Positions 51,853 through 61,433 of a stretch of DNA of 64,000 nucleotides are shown piece by piece. Location: contig CAWGNT010000020.1 in assembly GCA_963824085.1 (NCBI GenBank), positions 1 through 64,000 on the forward strand. The letters run 5' to 3'. Numbering within the stretch: position 1 is the first letter of the stretch; each line of letters begins with the position of its first letter. The position numbers were made by a program, and so were the translations under genes. This DNA is from JARRNE01 sp963824085. Lineage in GTDB: Bacteria; Pseudomonadota; Gammaproteobacteria; Chromatiales; Chromatiaceae. The notes under the pieces were generated by a model that was not told where the DNA came from, ran no database searches, and worked only from the letters and a program-made list of their open reading frames with translations.

Positions 51853-53082
51853 CTAGGGGGCGCCGCCATAGCGCGTCTTCACGTAGTCGTCGACGAGCCG
51901 CATGAACTGCAGCGCGATCTCCTCACCCTTGAGGGTTGTCACCTTCTCCCCGTCCACGTACACCGGGGCGGAGGGATGCTCCCCGGAACCGGGCAGACTG
52001 ATGCCAATATCGGCATGCTTGCTTTCCCCGGGACCGTTGACGACGCATCCCATCACGGCGACATGCATCGTCTCCACGCCGGGGTACTGGCTGCGCCACA
52101 CGGGCATCTGCTCGCGCAGGTATCCCTGAATGTCACGGGCGAGGTGTTGAAAGACGGTGCTGGTGGTGCGTCCGCAGCCGGGACATGCGCTGACCATGGG
52201 TGCAAAAGAGCGCAGGCCCATGGTCTGCAGGATTTCCTGGGCAACGACCACTTCGCGGGTACGATCTTCGCCAGGCTGGGGCGTCAGCGAGATCCGGATG
52301 GTGTCGCCGATCCCCTCCTGGAGCAATACCGCCAGGGCAGCCGTCGAGGCCACGATACCCTTCGACCCCATGCCTGCCTCGGTAAGCCCTAGGTGCAACG
52401 CGTAGTCGCAGCTGGCAGCAAGCAAGCGGTAAACCGCAATCAGGTCTTGGACTCCACTCATCTTGCAGGACAGCACGATGCGGTCGCGCCCGAGCCCCAG
52501 CTCCTCCGCGCGCGCCGCGCTCTCCAGGGCGGACTGCACCATCGCCTCGCGCATGACGTCGTCGGCATCCTTCGGCTCGGCTGAGCGGCCGTTCTCGTCC
52601 ATGAGCCGCGCGATCAGCTCAGGGTCCAGACTGCCCCAGTTGACGCCGATGCGGACAGTCCGTTCGTAACGACAAGCGATGTCGATCATGGTGGCGAACT
52701 GAGAGTCCTTCTTCTGCCCGCGTCCCACGTTGCCAGGGTTGATTCGGTACTTGGCGAGCGCCTCCGCGCACTCTGGGTAGTCGGTCAAGAGTCGGTGGCC
52801 GTTAAAGTGAAAGTCACCGACCAGCGGAACATCTACCCGCTTACGCCCCAACGCCTCGCGGATGGCGGGCACCGCCTGCGCTGCCGACTCATTGTTGACC
52901 GTGATGCGCACTAGATCGGAGCCTGCCCGCGCTAGCTCGGCGACCTGGGCGGCGGTTCCGGCAACGTCCGCGGTGTCCGTGTTGGTCATCGACTGGACCA
53001 CGATGGGCGCATCGCCTCCAACGACGACACCGCCGATGGCGACGGGCACGCTTCTCCTGCGCGCAATCGAGTTGTTGCTCAT
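51853..53082 (-). CDS. ispG: 4-hydroxy-3-methylbut-2-enyl-diphosphate synthase
   Basis: A 409-residue Fe-S enzyme of the MEP pathway (also called GcpE). It begins with NNSIARRRSVPVAIGGVVVG and PIVVQSMTNTDTADV; the cluster ligands are in SACPGCGRTTSTVF and MGCVVNGPGESKHADIGISL, and LVGDFHFNGHRLL is in the TIM barrel. A ggag ribosome site precedes ATG 53082. It uses a [4Fe-4S] cluster, so the nearby suf genes are functionally relevant, though they are a separate unit. Confidence 0.96.
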   Translation of the reverse strand: MSNNSIARRRSVPVAIGGVVVGGDAPIVVQSMTNTDTADVAGTAAQVAELARAGSDLVRITVNNESAAQAVPAIREALGRKRVDVPLVGDFHFNGHRLLTDYPECAEALAKYRINPGNVGRGQKKDSQFATMIDIACRYERTVRIGVNWGSLDPELIARLMDENGRSAEPKDADDVMREAMVQSALESAARAEELGLGRDRIVLSCKMSGVQDLIAVYRLLAASCDYALHLGLTEAGMGSKGIVASTAALAVLLQEGIGDTIRISLTPQPGEDRTREVVVAQEILQTMGLRSFAPMVSACPGCGRTTSTVFQHLARDIQGYLREQMPVWRSQYPGVETMHVAVMGCVVNGPGESKHADIGISLPGSGEHPSAPVYVDGEKVTTLKGEEIALQFMRLVDDYVKTRYGGAP

Positions 53083-53191
53083 GAGTCTCCTTCTCCTGGG
53101 GCGCCCGGGCTCGGGCAACTCTTCGCGTAAATGTGGGTGCGACCCGCGCGGCAAAAAGGGGGAGCTGAGTAGGGGTGGCCCACTCGAGCGG

Positions 53192-54046
53192 CTAAGGCAA
53201 CGGCGCGCGCAATCCCTGGATGATCTCCAGATAGTCCGGGGCATCCTGGTCGAGATACCCGTGACGCACAAGGAAGTCGATGATGACGAGGTTGCAGTTG
53301 GGCTTGAACTCTTCGGTGTCGCGCACCGTCTCCATGACCTGCTCGACCGGCCACAGATAGAAGGACTCCACCTCACCGTCGTTGCAGCGGGGACGAAAGT
53401 CCGCGGGAAGCTCCAAGTCGTAGCAGTACATGACGTCCGGCTTGAGTCCTCGGTCCGAGTCCCGGCAATAGGTCACCGCCCCTACGCCGACGGCTCGGCA
53501 CGCGAGCTCGGGCGGGATGTCCGCCTCCTCCCGACACTCCTTGCGGAGGTTTTCGGCGAGGGTGACGCCCCAAGGCAGACCACCCGCTACCAGGTTGTCC
53601 AGATGCAGCGGATAGACCCTGCGATCCGCGGCCCGCTTGCCCACCCACAGCTTCAGTCCGTTCGCATCCCGCACATAACCGTTCATGTGCTGTCCGAAGG
53701 CTCGGACACCGAAGTAGGGAGCGCAGGCGCGATCGATGAGTAGGCGGGGCTTCAAGCGGCACCCGGCCGTCACGGGGTATTTCTCGCCATGGAGATAGGT
53801 GACGGCCCCTTGCTCCACCAGACGCTCCAGCACTTCGTGCAGGGCTGCGTTGCGGTCCTCGAATCCAGAGTGCGGCGACACCCAGGTTACCGCTTCCGGC
53901 TCAACCCGAAAGATCCCAGGCCACTGCCTGAGCTGTTGTGCAAAACCCGGCCGGATAAGCCCGACCTGCTCGCCATCCACCCGAAAGGGAATGAAAAGGG
54001 AGCGGTCCCAGCGATTGCAGGACCGGATGCACTCGAGAAAGCTCAT
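53192..54046 (-). CDS. NUDIX hydrolase (DUF4743-type)
   Basis: A 284-residue protein with an N-terminal DUF4743-like part (RVDGEQVGLIRPGFAQQLRQ) and a Nudix domain whose box GGLPWGVTLAENLRKECREE fits GX5EX7REUXEE. Relatives in plants act on nucleoside diphosphate derivatives; the substrate here is unknown. ATG 54046 overlaps the yjbQ stop by ATGA. Confidence 0.9.
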   Translation of the reverse strand: MSFLECIRSCNRWDRSLFIPFRVDGEQVGLIRPGFAQQLRQWPGIFRVEPEAVTWVSPHSGFEDRNAALHEVLERLVEQGAVTYLHGEKYPVTAGCRLKPRLLIDRACAPYFGVRAFGQHMNGYVRDANGLKLWVGKRAADRRVYPLHLDNLVAGGLPWGVTLAENLRKECREEADIPPELACRAVGVGAVTYCRDSDRGLKPDVMYCYDLELPADFRPRCNDGEVESFYLWPVEQVMETVRDTEEFKPNCNLVIIDFLVRHGYLDQDAPDYLEIIQGLRAPLP

Positions 54047-54462
54047 CGCGGAGGCGGGTCATCCGGCAGGACGGTGCAGATCACGGTGCGCTCGCGGCGC
54101 GGCCCGTCGAACTCACAGAAGAAGACATTCTGCCAAGTGGACAGCCCCAACTCCCCATCGATAAGAGGTACGGTCTCTGAGGGTCCAACCAGTCCCGACT
54201 TGAGGTGTGAATCGCCGTTGCCGTCTTGGGCATCGTGACGCCAAACCCCGCGCGGAATGAGCCGACGCAGAAGCTCCACGACGTCGGTCTGGACGCTGTC
54301 GTCCCAGTTCTCCTGGATCATGATTGCCGCCGTTGCGCCTTGGGCGTAGAGGGCGACCAGTCCGTCGCGGACCCCGCTGCGCCGCACCAGCTCCCGCACC
54401 TGGGGAGTGATATCGACAAGGGTCTCGCGCGCTGTCGTGTGCAGCCGGATGACCTCTCGCAT
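54043..54462 (-). CDS. yjbQ: YjbQ/UPF0047 family protein
   Basis: A 139-residue protein of the UPF0047 family: VDITPQVRELVRRSGVRDGL, VALYAQGATAAIMIQENWDD and GELGLSTWQNVFFCEFDGPR, the conserved trimer core with putative metal ligands. E. coli YjbQ has weak thiamine-phosphate synthase activity. It overlaps both mazG (1 base) and the nudix gene (4 bases), so three genes for small-molecule housekeeping are translated together. Confidence 0.93.
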   Translation of the reverse strand: MREVIRLHTTARETLVDITPQVRELVRRSGVRDGLVALYAQGATAAIMIQENWDDSVQTDVVELLRRLIPRGVWRHDAQDGNGDSHLKSGLVGPSETVPLIDGELGLSTWQNVFFCEFDGPRRERTVICTVLPDDPPPR

Positions 54463-55262
54463 CAGCCCTCCCCGGCCTTGACGGCCTCCCACAAGCGCTC
54501 CATCTCGTCGCGCACGTCCGGGCCGGGCTCGCTGCCACGGGAGCGCAGACCTGCCTCGACCTGTCCGAACCGGCGCTCGAAGCGGTGATTGGCGGCGCGC
54601 AGCGCCTGCTCCGCATCCACCCCCATGTGCCGAGCCAGATTGACGCAGGAGAAAAGCAAGTCTCCTACCTCGTGGACACGCTCTGCAACCTCTGCGGTCT
54701 CGCCGAGCGTCCCCGCGCACTCCGCCAGCTCTTCGCGCACCTTTTCGAGCACCCCACGAACATCATTCCAGTCAAAGCCCACGCCCGCGGCCCGCCTCTG
54801 CAGCTTCTCCGCCCGCACCAGCGCCGGCAGTGACTGCGCGACTCCGTCCAAGATGCCCGCGTGAGGCCGCTGCCGCTTGCGCGCCCGCTCGGCGGCCTTC
54901 TCACGCTCCCAATTGGCCCCAACCTGCTGCTCGTCGGCAAAGTCTGCCTCGCCAAAGACATGAGGGTGACGTCGGATCATCTTGTCGCAGATCCCCTCGA
55001 CCACGTCCGAGAAACGGAAGCTCCCCTGCTCCTCGGCCATGCGGGCGTGAAACACGACTTGGAACAGGAGATCGCCGAGCTCGTCTCGGAGATCCCGCAT
55101 GTCCTCGTTCTCGATGGCCTCCGCTACCTCGTAGGCTTCTTCGAGGGTGTACGGAAGGATGGTCGCAAACGTCTGCCTGCGGTCCCAGGGGCAACCGCCC
55201 TCTGGGGCACGGAGACGCGCCATAATGGCGACAAGGTCTTGAATGGTCTTTGCGTCGTCCAT
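54462..55262 (-). CDS. mazG: Nucleoside triphosphate pyrophosphohydrolase MazG
   Basis: A 266-residue all-alpha pyrophosphatase with two MazG repeats. Repeat 1 has PEGGCPWDRRQTFATILPYT and EEAYEVAEAIENEDMRDLRD-ELGDLLFQVVFHA; repeat 2 has GFDWNDVRGVLEKVREELAE and VGDLLFSCVNLARHMGVDAE. It removes abnormal or excess NTPs and can lower ppGpp. ATG 55262 gives the usual length. First gene of the mazG-yjbQ-nudix group. Confidence 0.96.
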   Translation of the reverse strand: MDDAKTIQDLVAIMARLRAPEGGCPWDRRQTFATILPYTLEEAYEVAEAIENEDMRDLRDELGDLLFQVVFHARMAEEQGSFRFSDVVEGICDKMIRRHPHVFGEADFADEQQVGANWEREKAAERARKRQRPHAGILDGVAQSLPALVRAEKLQRRAAGVGFDWNDVRGVLEKVREELAECAGTLGETAEVAERVHEVGDLLFSCVNLARHMGVDAEQALRAANHRFERRFGQVEAGLRSRGSEPGPDVRDEMERLWEAVKAGEG

Positions 55263-55303
55263 GGCCCCAAGGCGCGGATCAGGCCGCACAGGACCGCGCC
55301 GGA

Positions 55304-55645
55304 TCAGCTGAAGAGTATGCCCAACAGAATGGCGCCCAGTCCGCCCCATTTCCAGTAGGCCGTGGGGATACCCATGACCTCGTCTGGACGGCTGCTGCTC
55401 GGATCCTTAACTATTTCCCAGAGGTGGGGTCCCGCCATCAGCCAGGGGATAAACCCAAACATTGTCGGAACCGCAACCCACATGGGAAACGGCTCGTTCA
55501 GTATCAGGGTTACCACCAACGCTGGCCAGAGGATGATGTAAGCGGCCGTGAGCTTCGCGTCCCCGCTGCGGTCCTTCGTCTTTACGAACGCGACGACCGA
55601 TGCCACTCCCCACAGAGCAGCTATAACGACGATGACCAGGCGCAT
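55304..55645 (-). CDS. Small inner-membrane protein, unknown
   Basis: A 113-residue protein with three or four hydrophobic segments (LVIVVIAALWGVASVVAFV, LTAAYIILWPALVVTLIL, WVAVPTMFGFIPWLMAG, WGGLGAILLGILFS). I recognise no family. It lies 41 bp upstream of mazG on the same strand and may share its transcript. Confidence 0.65.
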   Translation of the reverse strand: MRLVIVVIAALWGVASVVAFVKTKDRSGDAKLTAAYIILWPALVVTLILNEPFPMWVAVPTMFGFIPWLMAGPHLWEIVKDPSSSRPDEVMGIPTAYWKWGGLGAILLGILFS

Positions 55646-55907
55646 AAGGCGATTGTCGGAAAATCATGTACCGGATTGCGCAGGATTTTCGTTCGCTTTC
55701 AAGAAGCGCTGGCGGGAGCATAGCTGGGCTATGTGACTGCCGGCGTGACGTCGAAGGCGGGCGAAAGGACCAGCAAGGTGGTACATGATTTGACAGAAAT
55801 CGCCTAAGTGGTGATCGACGGGAAGCTCGACTTGCCAGGGGGATCGCATCGACCCAGCGGGTACCCGCTCCCGTGCCGAAGCCCGGTGGCGAATCGCCGC
55901 CGGCGCC
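55646..55907. other. Intergenic spacer
   Basis: About 260 bp with no supported gene between the small membrane protein and the lipoprotein gene. Confidence 0.4.
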
Positions 55908-56417
55908 TCAGCGCAACTTCTTGAACATACGGACGTAGGGGCTAGGCGCGATATCGACGTACTTGCCGCACTCGCCCGGCTGCGACGAAAAGCGCGTCAG
56001 CTTTCCCATGGCACAGTGCCCTGGGTCCGAAACCTCGATGTGATCAATCTCCGGACAGGTGATCTGCCCAAAGGTGATTTCCCTGAACTGGTGCTCGGTG
56101 GGTTTGACCTCGAAAAAGTTCCTCGTGATCTCGTCGTATTGCACGTCGCCCTTGATGTAGGCGGCAAAACGCACGGAAATGTTCGTAATCTTGTACGGCA
56201 GATTGTTGGTAAAGGTCACGCCAAACTTGCAGGCGTCCGCGTAGGACGTCTTCATGTTCACGTTGACTACGGCAGCCGGCCTTCCCGTGCTAGTCACGGG
56301 ATCCGAGCGTTCCACCTTTGGCGCCCCCGGTACGTCGGTCCGGGTTCCCAGGCGCGTACACCCAGTAGATCCGACAATGACAACAGCCAGCAAGGCGAAG
56401 AGACCGATCCGCGTCAT
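55908..56417 (-). CDS. Putative lipoprotein, unknown family
   Basis: A 169-residue protein with a lipoprotein-type leader (LFALLAVVIVGSTGC). The mature part has CKFGVTFTNNLPYKITNISV, which looks like an Ig-like beta domain with paired cysteines, then VKPTEHQFREITFGQITCPE and a terminal SPYVRMFKKLR. Probably anchored in the periplasm. No family recognised. Confidence 0.7.
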   Translation of the reverse strand: MTRIGLFALLAVVIVGSTGCTRLGTRTDVPGAPKVERSDPVTSTGRPAAVVNVNMKTSYADACKFGVTFTNNLPYKITNISVRFAAYIKGDVQYDEITRNFFEVKPTEHQFREITFGQITCPEIDHIEVSDPGHCAMGKLTRFSSQPGECGKYVDIAPSPYVRMFKKLR

Positions 56418-56476
56418 GTTGAAAACCCTATGGTGGCGGGAGAGGCAGAGCATATACCACTACGGCGTCAAGAAAA

Positions 56477-56830
56477 TCAGAACTGGCCCACACGCAGCAG
56501 AACCAGCGTGCAAGCCCGCGCATACGGAATGCGGGCGTCCGTCAAGGCCAACTCGAGATCGCGCGACTCACTCCCCGGATTCAGGATCACGCGCCTGGGC
56601 GCGAGAGCTACAATCTTTGGGATCAACCCCCGGCTTCGCTCTGGCCCCAAGTAAAGCGTAAGGGTGTGGACCTGCCCGTGGATCGCCCCCAGGTCCTGCA
56701 CCACCGGCAGGTTGTCGATACGGCGGGCCTTCGGATGCACCGGGATCACTCGATAGCCCCGCTGATCAAGAAGCTTCACCGCCTGGTACGAATAGCGCGT
56801 GGGCTTCGGGCTCGCCCCCAGCACGACCAC
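56477..56830 (-). CDS. CoA-binding (Rossmann) domain protein
   Basis: A 117-residue protein of the CoA_binding_2 type: VVVLGASPKPTRYSYQAVKL at the N-terminus, RGYRVIPVHPKARRIDNLPV, HTLTLYLGPERS and RRVILNPGSESRDLELALTD, ending CTLVLLRVGQF. A GTG at 56830 starts the first beta strand; the frame is open further upstream but that part is not family-like, so the start is uncertain. Ligand and role are unknown. Confidence 0.8.
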   Translation of the reverse strand: MVVLGASPKPTRYSYQAVKLLDQRGYRVIPVHPKARRIDNLPVVQDLGAIHGQVHTLTLYLGPERSRGLIPKIVALAPRRVILNPGSESRDLELALTDARIPYARACTLVLLRVGQF

Positions 56831-57546
56831 ACAGTGACCTTTCGGCGCCAGAGCATCACCACCATGCAAGGTCCGCGCACCCCCTGTACTTCGTTGGCAG
56901 TCCGTCGCTATGGTAGCGAAAGCCTGGTCGGCCGGTCCATGCGGAGCTAGTGCGCCCGCGTTTTCAGAACGGCAGGCCTCCGTCAAGTTCGACCGTAGCT
57001 CCTTGAGATCATAATCGATCTTCCAAGGACTGAATTTCCGGCCCGAAATGCCTTTCAACAGCAGGCATGGCCGATGCTGCTTGCCCATCCCACTACCGCC
57101 CCTCGCTGCGCCCAACCCCCGGACTTTGACGGGACGCTGGCGTGCTCTGCGATGGGGCTTGACGCTACCGGGACGAACGTGGTCCTCTAACAAGCTTGTC
57201 CGGACAAAATTCCAGATGCTTTACAGGGCAATGCTAGCTGGTACTCAGTGTTATCAGCAAGCTTTGGCAGTAAGGGTCATGACGCTAGTGCCTTCCCCGT
57301 GAAGGTGAGCGGCTGGGCGCCGTAGACGTTTCCCTCGCCCCGTCCTCTAGTAGGGAGACGGAGATGCGAAGCGCGTCTTCACCTTAGACACCTGAGGCGA
57401 TTAGCCCCTTCGCAGCCTTGTCAGCGGCAAGATGCGACACGAGAGCTGACGTCTGGTCAGCATCCGTCATGGGAATGCTGGTCGACGAACCGTCGGCGCG
57501 CCAGACCAACGGGGTTGGACAACACAAAGATACAGAGGAGAACGAA
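56831..57546. other. Intergenic region with no supported gene
   Basis: About 715 bp between the CoA-binding protein gene and hdeD. Frames on both strands are not protein-like. The hdeD promoter and an aggag ribosome site (just before 57547) are at the right end. A gaagcgcgtcttcacc stretch around 57370 hints at a small hairpin, without a U run. Confidence 0.45.
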
Positions 57547-58176
57547 ATGGCAAACGAACTAACCGACGATCGACTCGCCCTCATGCGAACCGTTTTCGGG
57601 GACGCCCGAAAGAATTGGGGCTGGCTACTCGGGCTCGGGATCCTTTCGGTCATCCTGGGCACCATCGGTTTGGGTATGACACCCTATTTGACCCTGGCCA
57701 CTGTGAGCCTATTCGGAATTCTTCTCGCCGTCGGCGGCGGTTTTCAGCTCGCCGATGCCTTCAAGTGCAAAGGCTGGAAGGGAACGCTCCTGCACGTCCT
57801 CATTGGCCTCCTCTATCTGGCCGCCGGCATCGCGACGCTTTACGAGCCCTTGCGTGCGGCCGTGGCGCTGACGCTCTTGATCGGTGCCGCGTTCATCGTC
57901 GTCGGGGTATTGCGGATATCGATGGCATTCCAGCACAAAGGAGCGCGCGGCTGGGGCTGGGCGCTGGCGGGGGGAATCATCTCCGTCATCCTCGGTCTCC
58001 TCGTAATGTCTGGCTGGCCCGTGTCCGGCCTTTGGTTTATCGGCCTGATCATCGCCATCGAGCTGATCGTCAACGGATGGACGTACATCTTCCTGGGGCT
58101 GGCCGCGCGCACGGCGCACCGTGCCTCCGCTGGGGAACGAGATGACTCGTCGAAGGGCGCCGCTCACGCGGCTTGA
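57547..58176 (+). CDS. HdeD-family membrane protein
   Basis: A 209-residue protein with six transmembrane helices in three pairs: GWLLGLGILSVILGTIGLGM, ATVSLFGILLAVGGGFQLAD, HVLIGLLYLAAGIATLYEPL, AVALTLLIGAAFIVVGVLRI, WALAGGIISVILGLLVMSGW and FIGLIIAIELIVNGWTYIF. HdeD gives density-dependent acid resistance in E. coli. A gagg ribosome site precedes ATG 57547; the longer upstream frame is not family-like. Confidence 0.9.
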   Translation: MANELTDDRLALMRTVFGDARKNWGWLLGLGILSVILGTIGLGMTPYLTLATVSLFGILLAVGGGFQLADAFKCKGWKGTLLHVLIGLLYLAAGIATLYEPLRAAVALTLLIGAAFIVVGVLRISMAFQHKGARGWGWALAGGIISVILGLLVMSGWPVSGLWFIGLIIAIELIVNGWTYIFLGLAARTAHRASAGERDDSSKGAAHAA

Positions 58177-58540
58177 CCCCGGCCGGTCCAAAGCCGCGGC
58201 CGAGGGAAGCACCATATGAGGTCAGATGATTGCATGGATCTGGATTTGCCCAACATCCCTGTACGCGACCATACGGTGCTTTACCTTAGTGGTCCTTTCG
58301 CCCGCCGTGGGCGTCGCGCCGGCAGTCACGTACCCCGCTGTGCTCCTGCCAGCGCCCCTTGAAGGCGAACAAAAATCCCGGGCATTCCGGTCCATCAAGG
58401 CATAGACCAAAAGAGTCATATGCATTGTGTGTAACTAGCCACGGAGGTCGCGCGAGCCAAGGACGCGAGTTTCAGCGGCGACGGACAAACTACCTGAATG
58501 CGACCGTCCCTGTGCACTCGCGACGACCAGAATCTGAGGT
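58177..58540. other. Intergenic region between hdeD-like and DUF1328-like genes
   Basis: About 360 bp with no supported gene; it should hold the promoter for the small membrane protein gene downstream. Confidence 0.4.
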
Positions 58541-58735
58541 ATGAACGTGCTCAAGTGGATTGTTCTCTGCTTTGTCGTGGGCGTAGTCTTTATCCTCGCG
58601 GGGATCGTGGCGGGTCTGTTCGGTTTCGCCGGAATTGCTGTGGTGGCGACCGACATTGCCTGGATCTTGTTCGGCGTGGGCGTCGCATTGGCGCTGGTTG
58701 TGTTCTTCCGGGGTCGAAAAGCGCCTGACGGCTGA
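58541..58735 (+). CDS. Small membrane protein, DUF1328-like
   Basis: A 64-residue protein with two hydrophobic helices: VLKWIVLCFVVGVVFILAGI and TDIAWILFGVGVALALVVFF, linked by the glycine-rich GLFGFAGIAVVA, the layout of DUF1328 (YtjA) proteins. These are common small stress-linked membrane proteins of unknown action. Confidence 0.7.
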   Translation: MNVLKWIVLCFVVGVVFILAGIVAGLFGFAGIAVVATDIAWILFGVGVALALVVFFRGRKAPDG

Positions 58736-58987
58736 GCACCGGCCGATCGGACCGCTCTGCGTGGGCAGGCCGCCGGTGCATTTGCACCAGCTCGGGAGGA
58801 TTAAGCGCCACCAGGAAGCACCCGCCCGCTCGGAACGATTGTCTGGCAAACGCAGCGCGTCCGGTTTTTCCCTGCTCGGTACCAATCGAGACATCGACGC
58901 TTCGTGCGCACCGGCTAGCGACACCGCCTTCAAGGCGCTGGATGGGATGTGCCGGATGCTTCCGTTCTCGGCTGGACGACCGCCGCC
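58736..58987. other. Intergenic spacer
   Basis: About 250 bp with no gene between convergent genes. Confidence 0.4.
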
Positions 58988-59473
58988 TTAGCCCATCACC
59001 TTTACGAGCTCTCCTGTTTCGAGCAGCTCCTGCAGCGTCCGCGTTCGCTTGACTCGATTCGTATCCGAATCCACGTCTTCATTGGCATCCACGAACCGCA
59101 GCACGGCCGACTGGCCCTGGAGCTCGACGGCATACCCTTCCGACCAAGGAAGCAGGGGCTGAACCTTAGCCCGGCGCTCTTCAGCATCTTCCCCGGTAAA
59201 AAAGACCACGAAATAAGGTTTGTGACAGCCGGTGAAGTGACGGCATCTGAGGCGCGGGTCAGTAAGCTCGATCACGCCGGCAGGGAGCCCGCCGATGGCA
59301 TTGATCTCCACCTGCGGACAAATGACCATTGCAAATGAACGGGGTAAGTGCCCGTGCTCGCGCCGCCATCGCTTGATGACGGCCGCTACGAAGCCGGGAA
59401 TCTTCGCCGCACTCCAACTCGCGACAAAGTCTGGGACCCCCTCCAGACTCACCTGAGTTAACGACTGTGTCAT
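58988..59473 (-). CDS. Hypothetical protein
   Basis: A 161-residue soluble protein: VSLEGVPDFVASWSAAKIPG, HLPRSFAMVICPQVEINAIG, HFTGCHKPYFVVFFTGEDAE, ending in a charged tail. Protein-like composition with beta-strand pattern, but no family recognised. It is the downstream neighbour of the DUF1134 gene on the same strand with a gap of 175 bp. Confidence 0.6.
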   Translation of the reverse strand: MTQSLTQVSLEGVPDFVASWSAAKIPGFVAAVIKRWRREHGHLPRSFAMVICPQVEINAIGGLPAGVIELTDPRLRCRHFTGCHKPYFVVFFTGEDAEERRAKVQPLLPWSEGYAVELQGQSAVLRFVDANEDVDSDTNRVKRTRTLQELLETGELVKVMG

Positions 59474-59648
59474 GCTCCCCCTCCCGCGTCTGAAAAGCTT
59501 GGATCATAGCGGTCGATCAGCCTATCGAGAAAGCGGGTCCCGACAAGGTGATTAACACGACAACTCAGCTGCCGGGCCAGGGTCAGGTACGGGCCGTCGG
59601 GACACTCCGTGGAGCCTCCACGAACGTATGCACGGTCTTTCCCGACTG

Positions 59649-60203
59649 TCAGAATGGGTTCGCGCTTGGCTTTCGGGTGAAGTCCATATAGCCGATGCTG
59701 ACGCCCTGACGCCAGCCGGCACCGAAGCGAATCGGCGCGATTACAACGTTTCCGGACTGCAGGTAGTTCACCCCCACTCCGCCGACGAAGTAAAGGCTGC
59801 CTTCCACCCCCGGGTAACGCTGGAAAAGCTCGTCCAGATTCTGCAAGTCGTAGACGAGCACAAAGACCTTGGAGGCAGCCGCCCCGAAGTCGATTCCGAT
59901 CGAGGGACCCTGCCAATAGACCTTACGCTCGAAGCCGTTCTTCATGTGCAAGGTGCCACGTCCGTAACGCAGGCCAACAACGATGGCACCGCCGGCCTCT
60001 TCGCCGGCGATATAGGCGTTCGGCTCACCCCGGTCGGCAAACGCCTTTTGCACCACCTTTCCGAGGTCTTCTGCACCATGGCCGAAGAACTGCTCGACCT
60101 GGTTCAGGATCTCCTGTTGACTGTAAGTGCTCTTCTCAGCAGCAAATGCGGCTGGCGCCACCAGAAGGCCGGAGAGCGCCAAAAAGGTCGCAGAGATCCT
60201 CAT
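59649..60203 (-). CDS. DUF1134 (EipA-like) exported protein
   Basis: A 184-residue protein with a signal peptide (ISATFLALSGLLVAPAAFAA, cut near AFA) and a DUF1134 core: SQQEILNQVEQFFGHGAEDL, GGAIVVGLRYGRGTLHMKNG, VYWQGPSIGIDFGAAASKVF and YFVGGVGVNYLQSGNVVIAP. The Brucella member EipA supports envelope integrity. Periplasmic location is expected. Confidence 0.9.
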   Translation of the reverse strand: MRISATFLALSGLLVAPAAFAAEKSTYSQQEILNQVEQFFGHGAEDLGKVVQKAFADRGEPNAYIAGEEAGGAIVVGLRYGRGTLHMKNGFERKVYWQGPSIGIDFGAAASKVFVLVYDLQNLDELFQRYPGVEGSLYFVGGVGVNYLQSGNVVIAPIRFGAGWRQGVSIGYMDFTRKPSANPF

Positions 60204-60463
60204 TATCTAGCTTCCTCTAGGCGAGGTGATTAGTGCCGAACCTCATGGTACGGCTCTTGTGACGAGTCGCGTGCGGCCTGACGAAAGCCTCGGCGCCAAG
60301 GAAGGCCCGAGGGGTCTAGACGGGCGCATTGACGGTGCGCCTCCACCCACGCACGCCGTCCTGCGTCGCAGCGGAGCATATCACTAATCGGCACGTGTCC
60401 GGATGAACGCCTACGCACGGTGCGCTCGTCGGAGGTCCGGACAAGTCAGGGCCGGTTCGTCTC
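60204..60463. other. Intergenic spacer
   Basis: About 260 bp upstream of the DUF1134 gene; its promoter should be here. No other gene seen. Confidence 0.4.
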
Positions 60464-60661
60464 CTACTGCACTTTCTTGCCTGCCTGCTGCAGCTCTTCG
60501 CCCGCATTTTCCATGGCTTGGCCTGCCTCCTGCTTCATCCTCTCGGTCGTCTGATCGATCTGCTTGCCGGCCTTTTCTGCCGGGCCTTCTTCCTCCTTTT
60601 CACAGCCTGCCAGGACGAGCGCAACAGATGCGATGGCAATCACCGACATGAGTTTTTTCAT
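60464..60661 (-). CDS. Small lipoprotein with an amphipathic helical tail
   Basis: A 65-residue protein: MKKLMSVIAIASVALVLAGC is a textbook lipoprotein signal with lipobox LAGC, followed by a charged helix (GPAEKAGKQIDQTTERMKQE and the similar QAMENAGEELQQAGKKVQ). It resembles small envelope stress lipoproteins. ATG 60661 is chosen for the signal peptide. Confidence 0.75.
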   Translation of the reverse strand: MKKLMSVIAIASVALVLAGCEKEEEGPAEKAGKQIDQTTERMKQEAGQAMENAGEELQQAGKKVQ

Positions 60662-61109
60662 CGTGATCTCCGAAGAGTCATGTTGTTGAAGTGGCCACCA
60701 TGACCGGGCAAGACGGATGCCACGCCAGTCCCTGCCCACTGCGCTGCTTGGGTGCTCGGGTTGCTATGCCCAGTCCCGTGGTTGAAAGAACCACGCAACT
60801 TCGATGCAGGGAAGGTGCCGAAAGGAGCGGAGCCCGCTTCAAGTCCGCCTCGGGATACTGAAGCGAGGGCGCTCGAATTCTCAACATACCGACCTAACGT
60901 GGCCTTTCCGCTTCTCGACCCGAAGCCTCGCGTTGCAGCCGGCAAGGGTGTCGACAGCCGACAGGCTGCCGTCAGGTCTTCGGGACGAATTCACGGCGCC
61001 ATCCCTGGTGCCAAAATCCGGCTCAGGGAAACGCAAAATTCAACTGGGACGATATGTGATAACCGAAAGGGCCGGACGTTTGCTGCCGAGCGCGCGCTCA
61101 CCCGGGACC
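60662..61109. other. Intergenic region with no supported gene
   Basis: About 450 bp upstream of the small lipoprotein gene. No frame resembles a protein family. Confidence 0.4.
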
Positions 61110-61433
61110 TCATTCCGCGACGGTGTCTTCGAGCGGCTGCAGCATCCGGAGGGCAAGACCCAGGGCGCTGGTCCCCGCGAGGAAGAAGGCCGCACTTAAG
61201 GCGAAAGACACCGCGAGAAACAACGTGCCCACGAGCACGCACAGGGCCGTCAGAAAAAGCACCGGTCGCCCGGAGATCCATAGGAGGCGCACACGGCTTC
61301 GAAGGAATCCCCTCGACCGCCGCGAAAGCTCTTGCAGCACCCGGGCCTCCCGCTGCGCCAGCAGCAACACGAGACGGCAGAACCACCCACTTGCAGCACT
61401 CGCGTCCCGCGGTGTCATCGGACCAGCAGTCAT
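61110..61433 (-). CDS. Hypothetical membrane protein
   Basis: A 107-residue frame from ATG 61433 with an N-terminal amphipathic part, a basic stretch (RRSRGFLRSRVRLLWISGR) and two strongly hydrophobic segments (VLFLTALCVLVGTLFLAV, ALSAAFFLAGTSALGLAL). Membrane topology supports a real gene, but no family was recognised and no partner is near. Confidence 0.5.
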   Translation of the reverse strand: MTAGPMTPRDASAASGWFCRLVLLLAQREARVLQELSRRSRGFLRSRVRLLWISGRPVLFLTALCVLVGTLFLAVSFALSAAFFLAGTSALGLALRMLQPLEDTVAE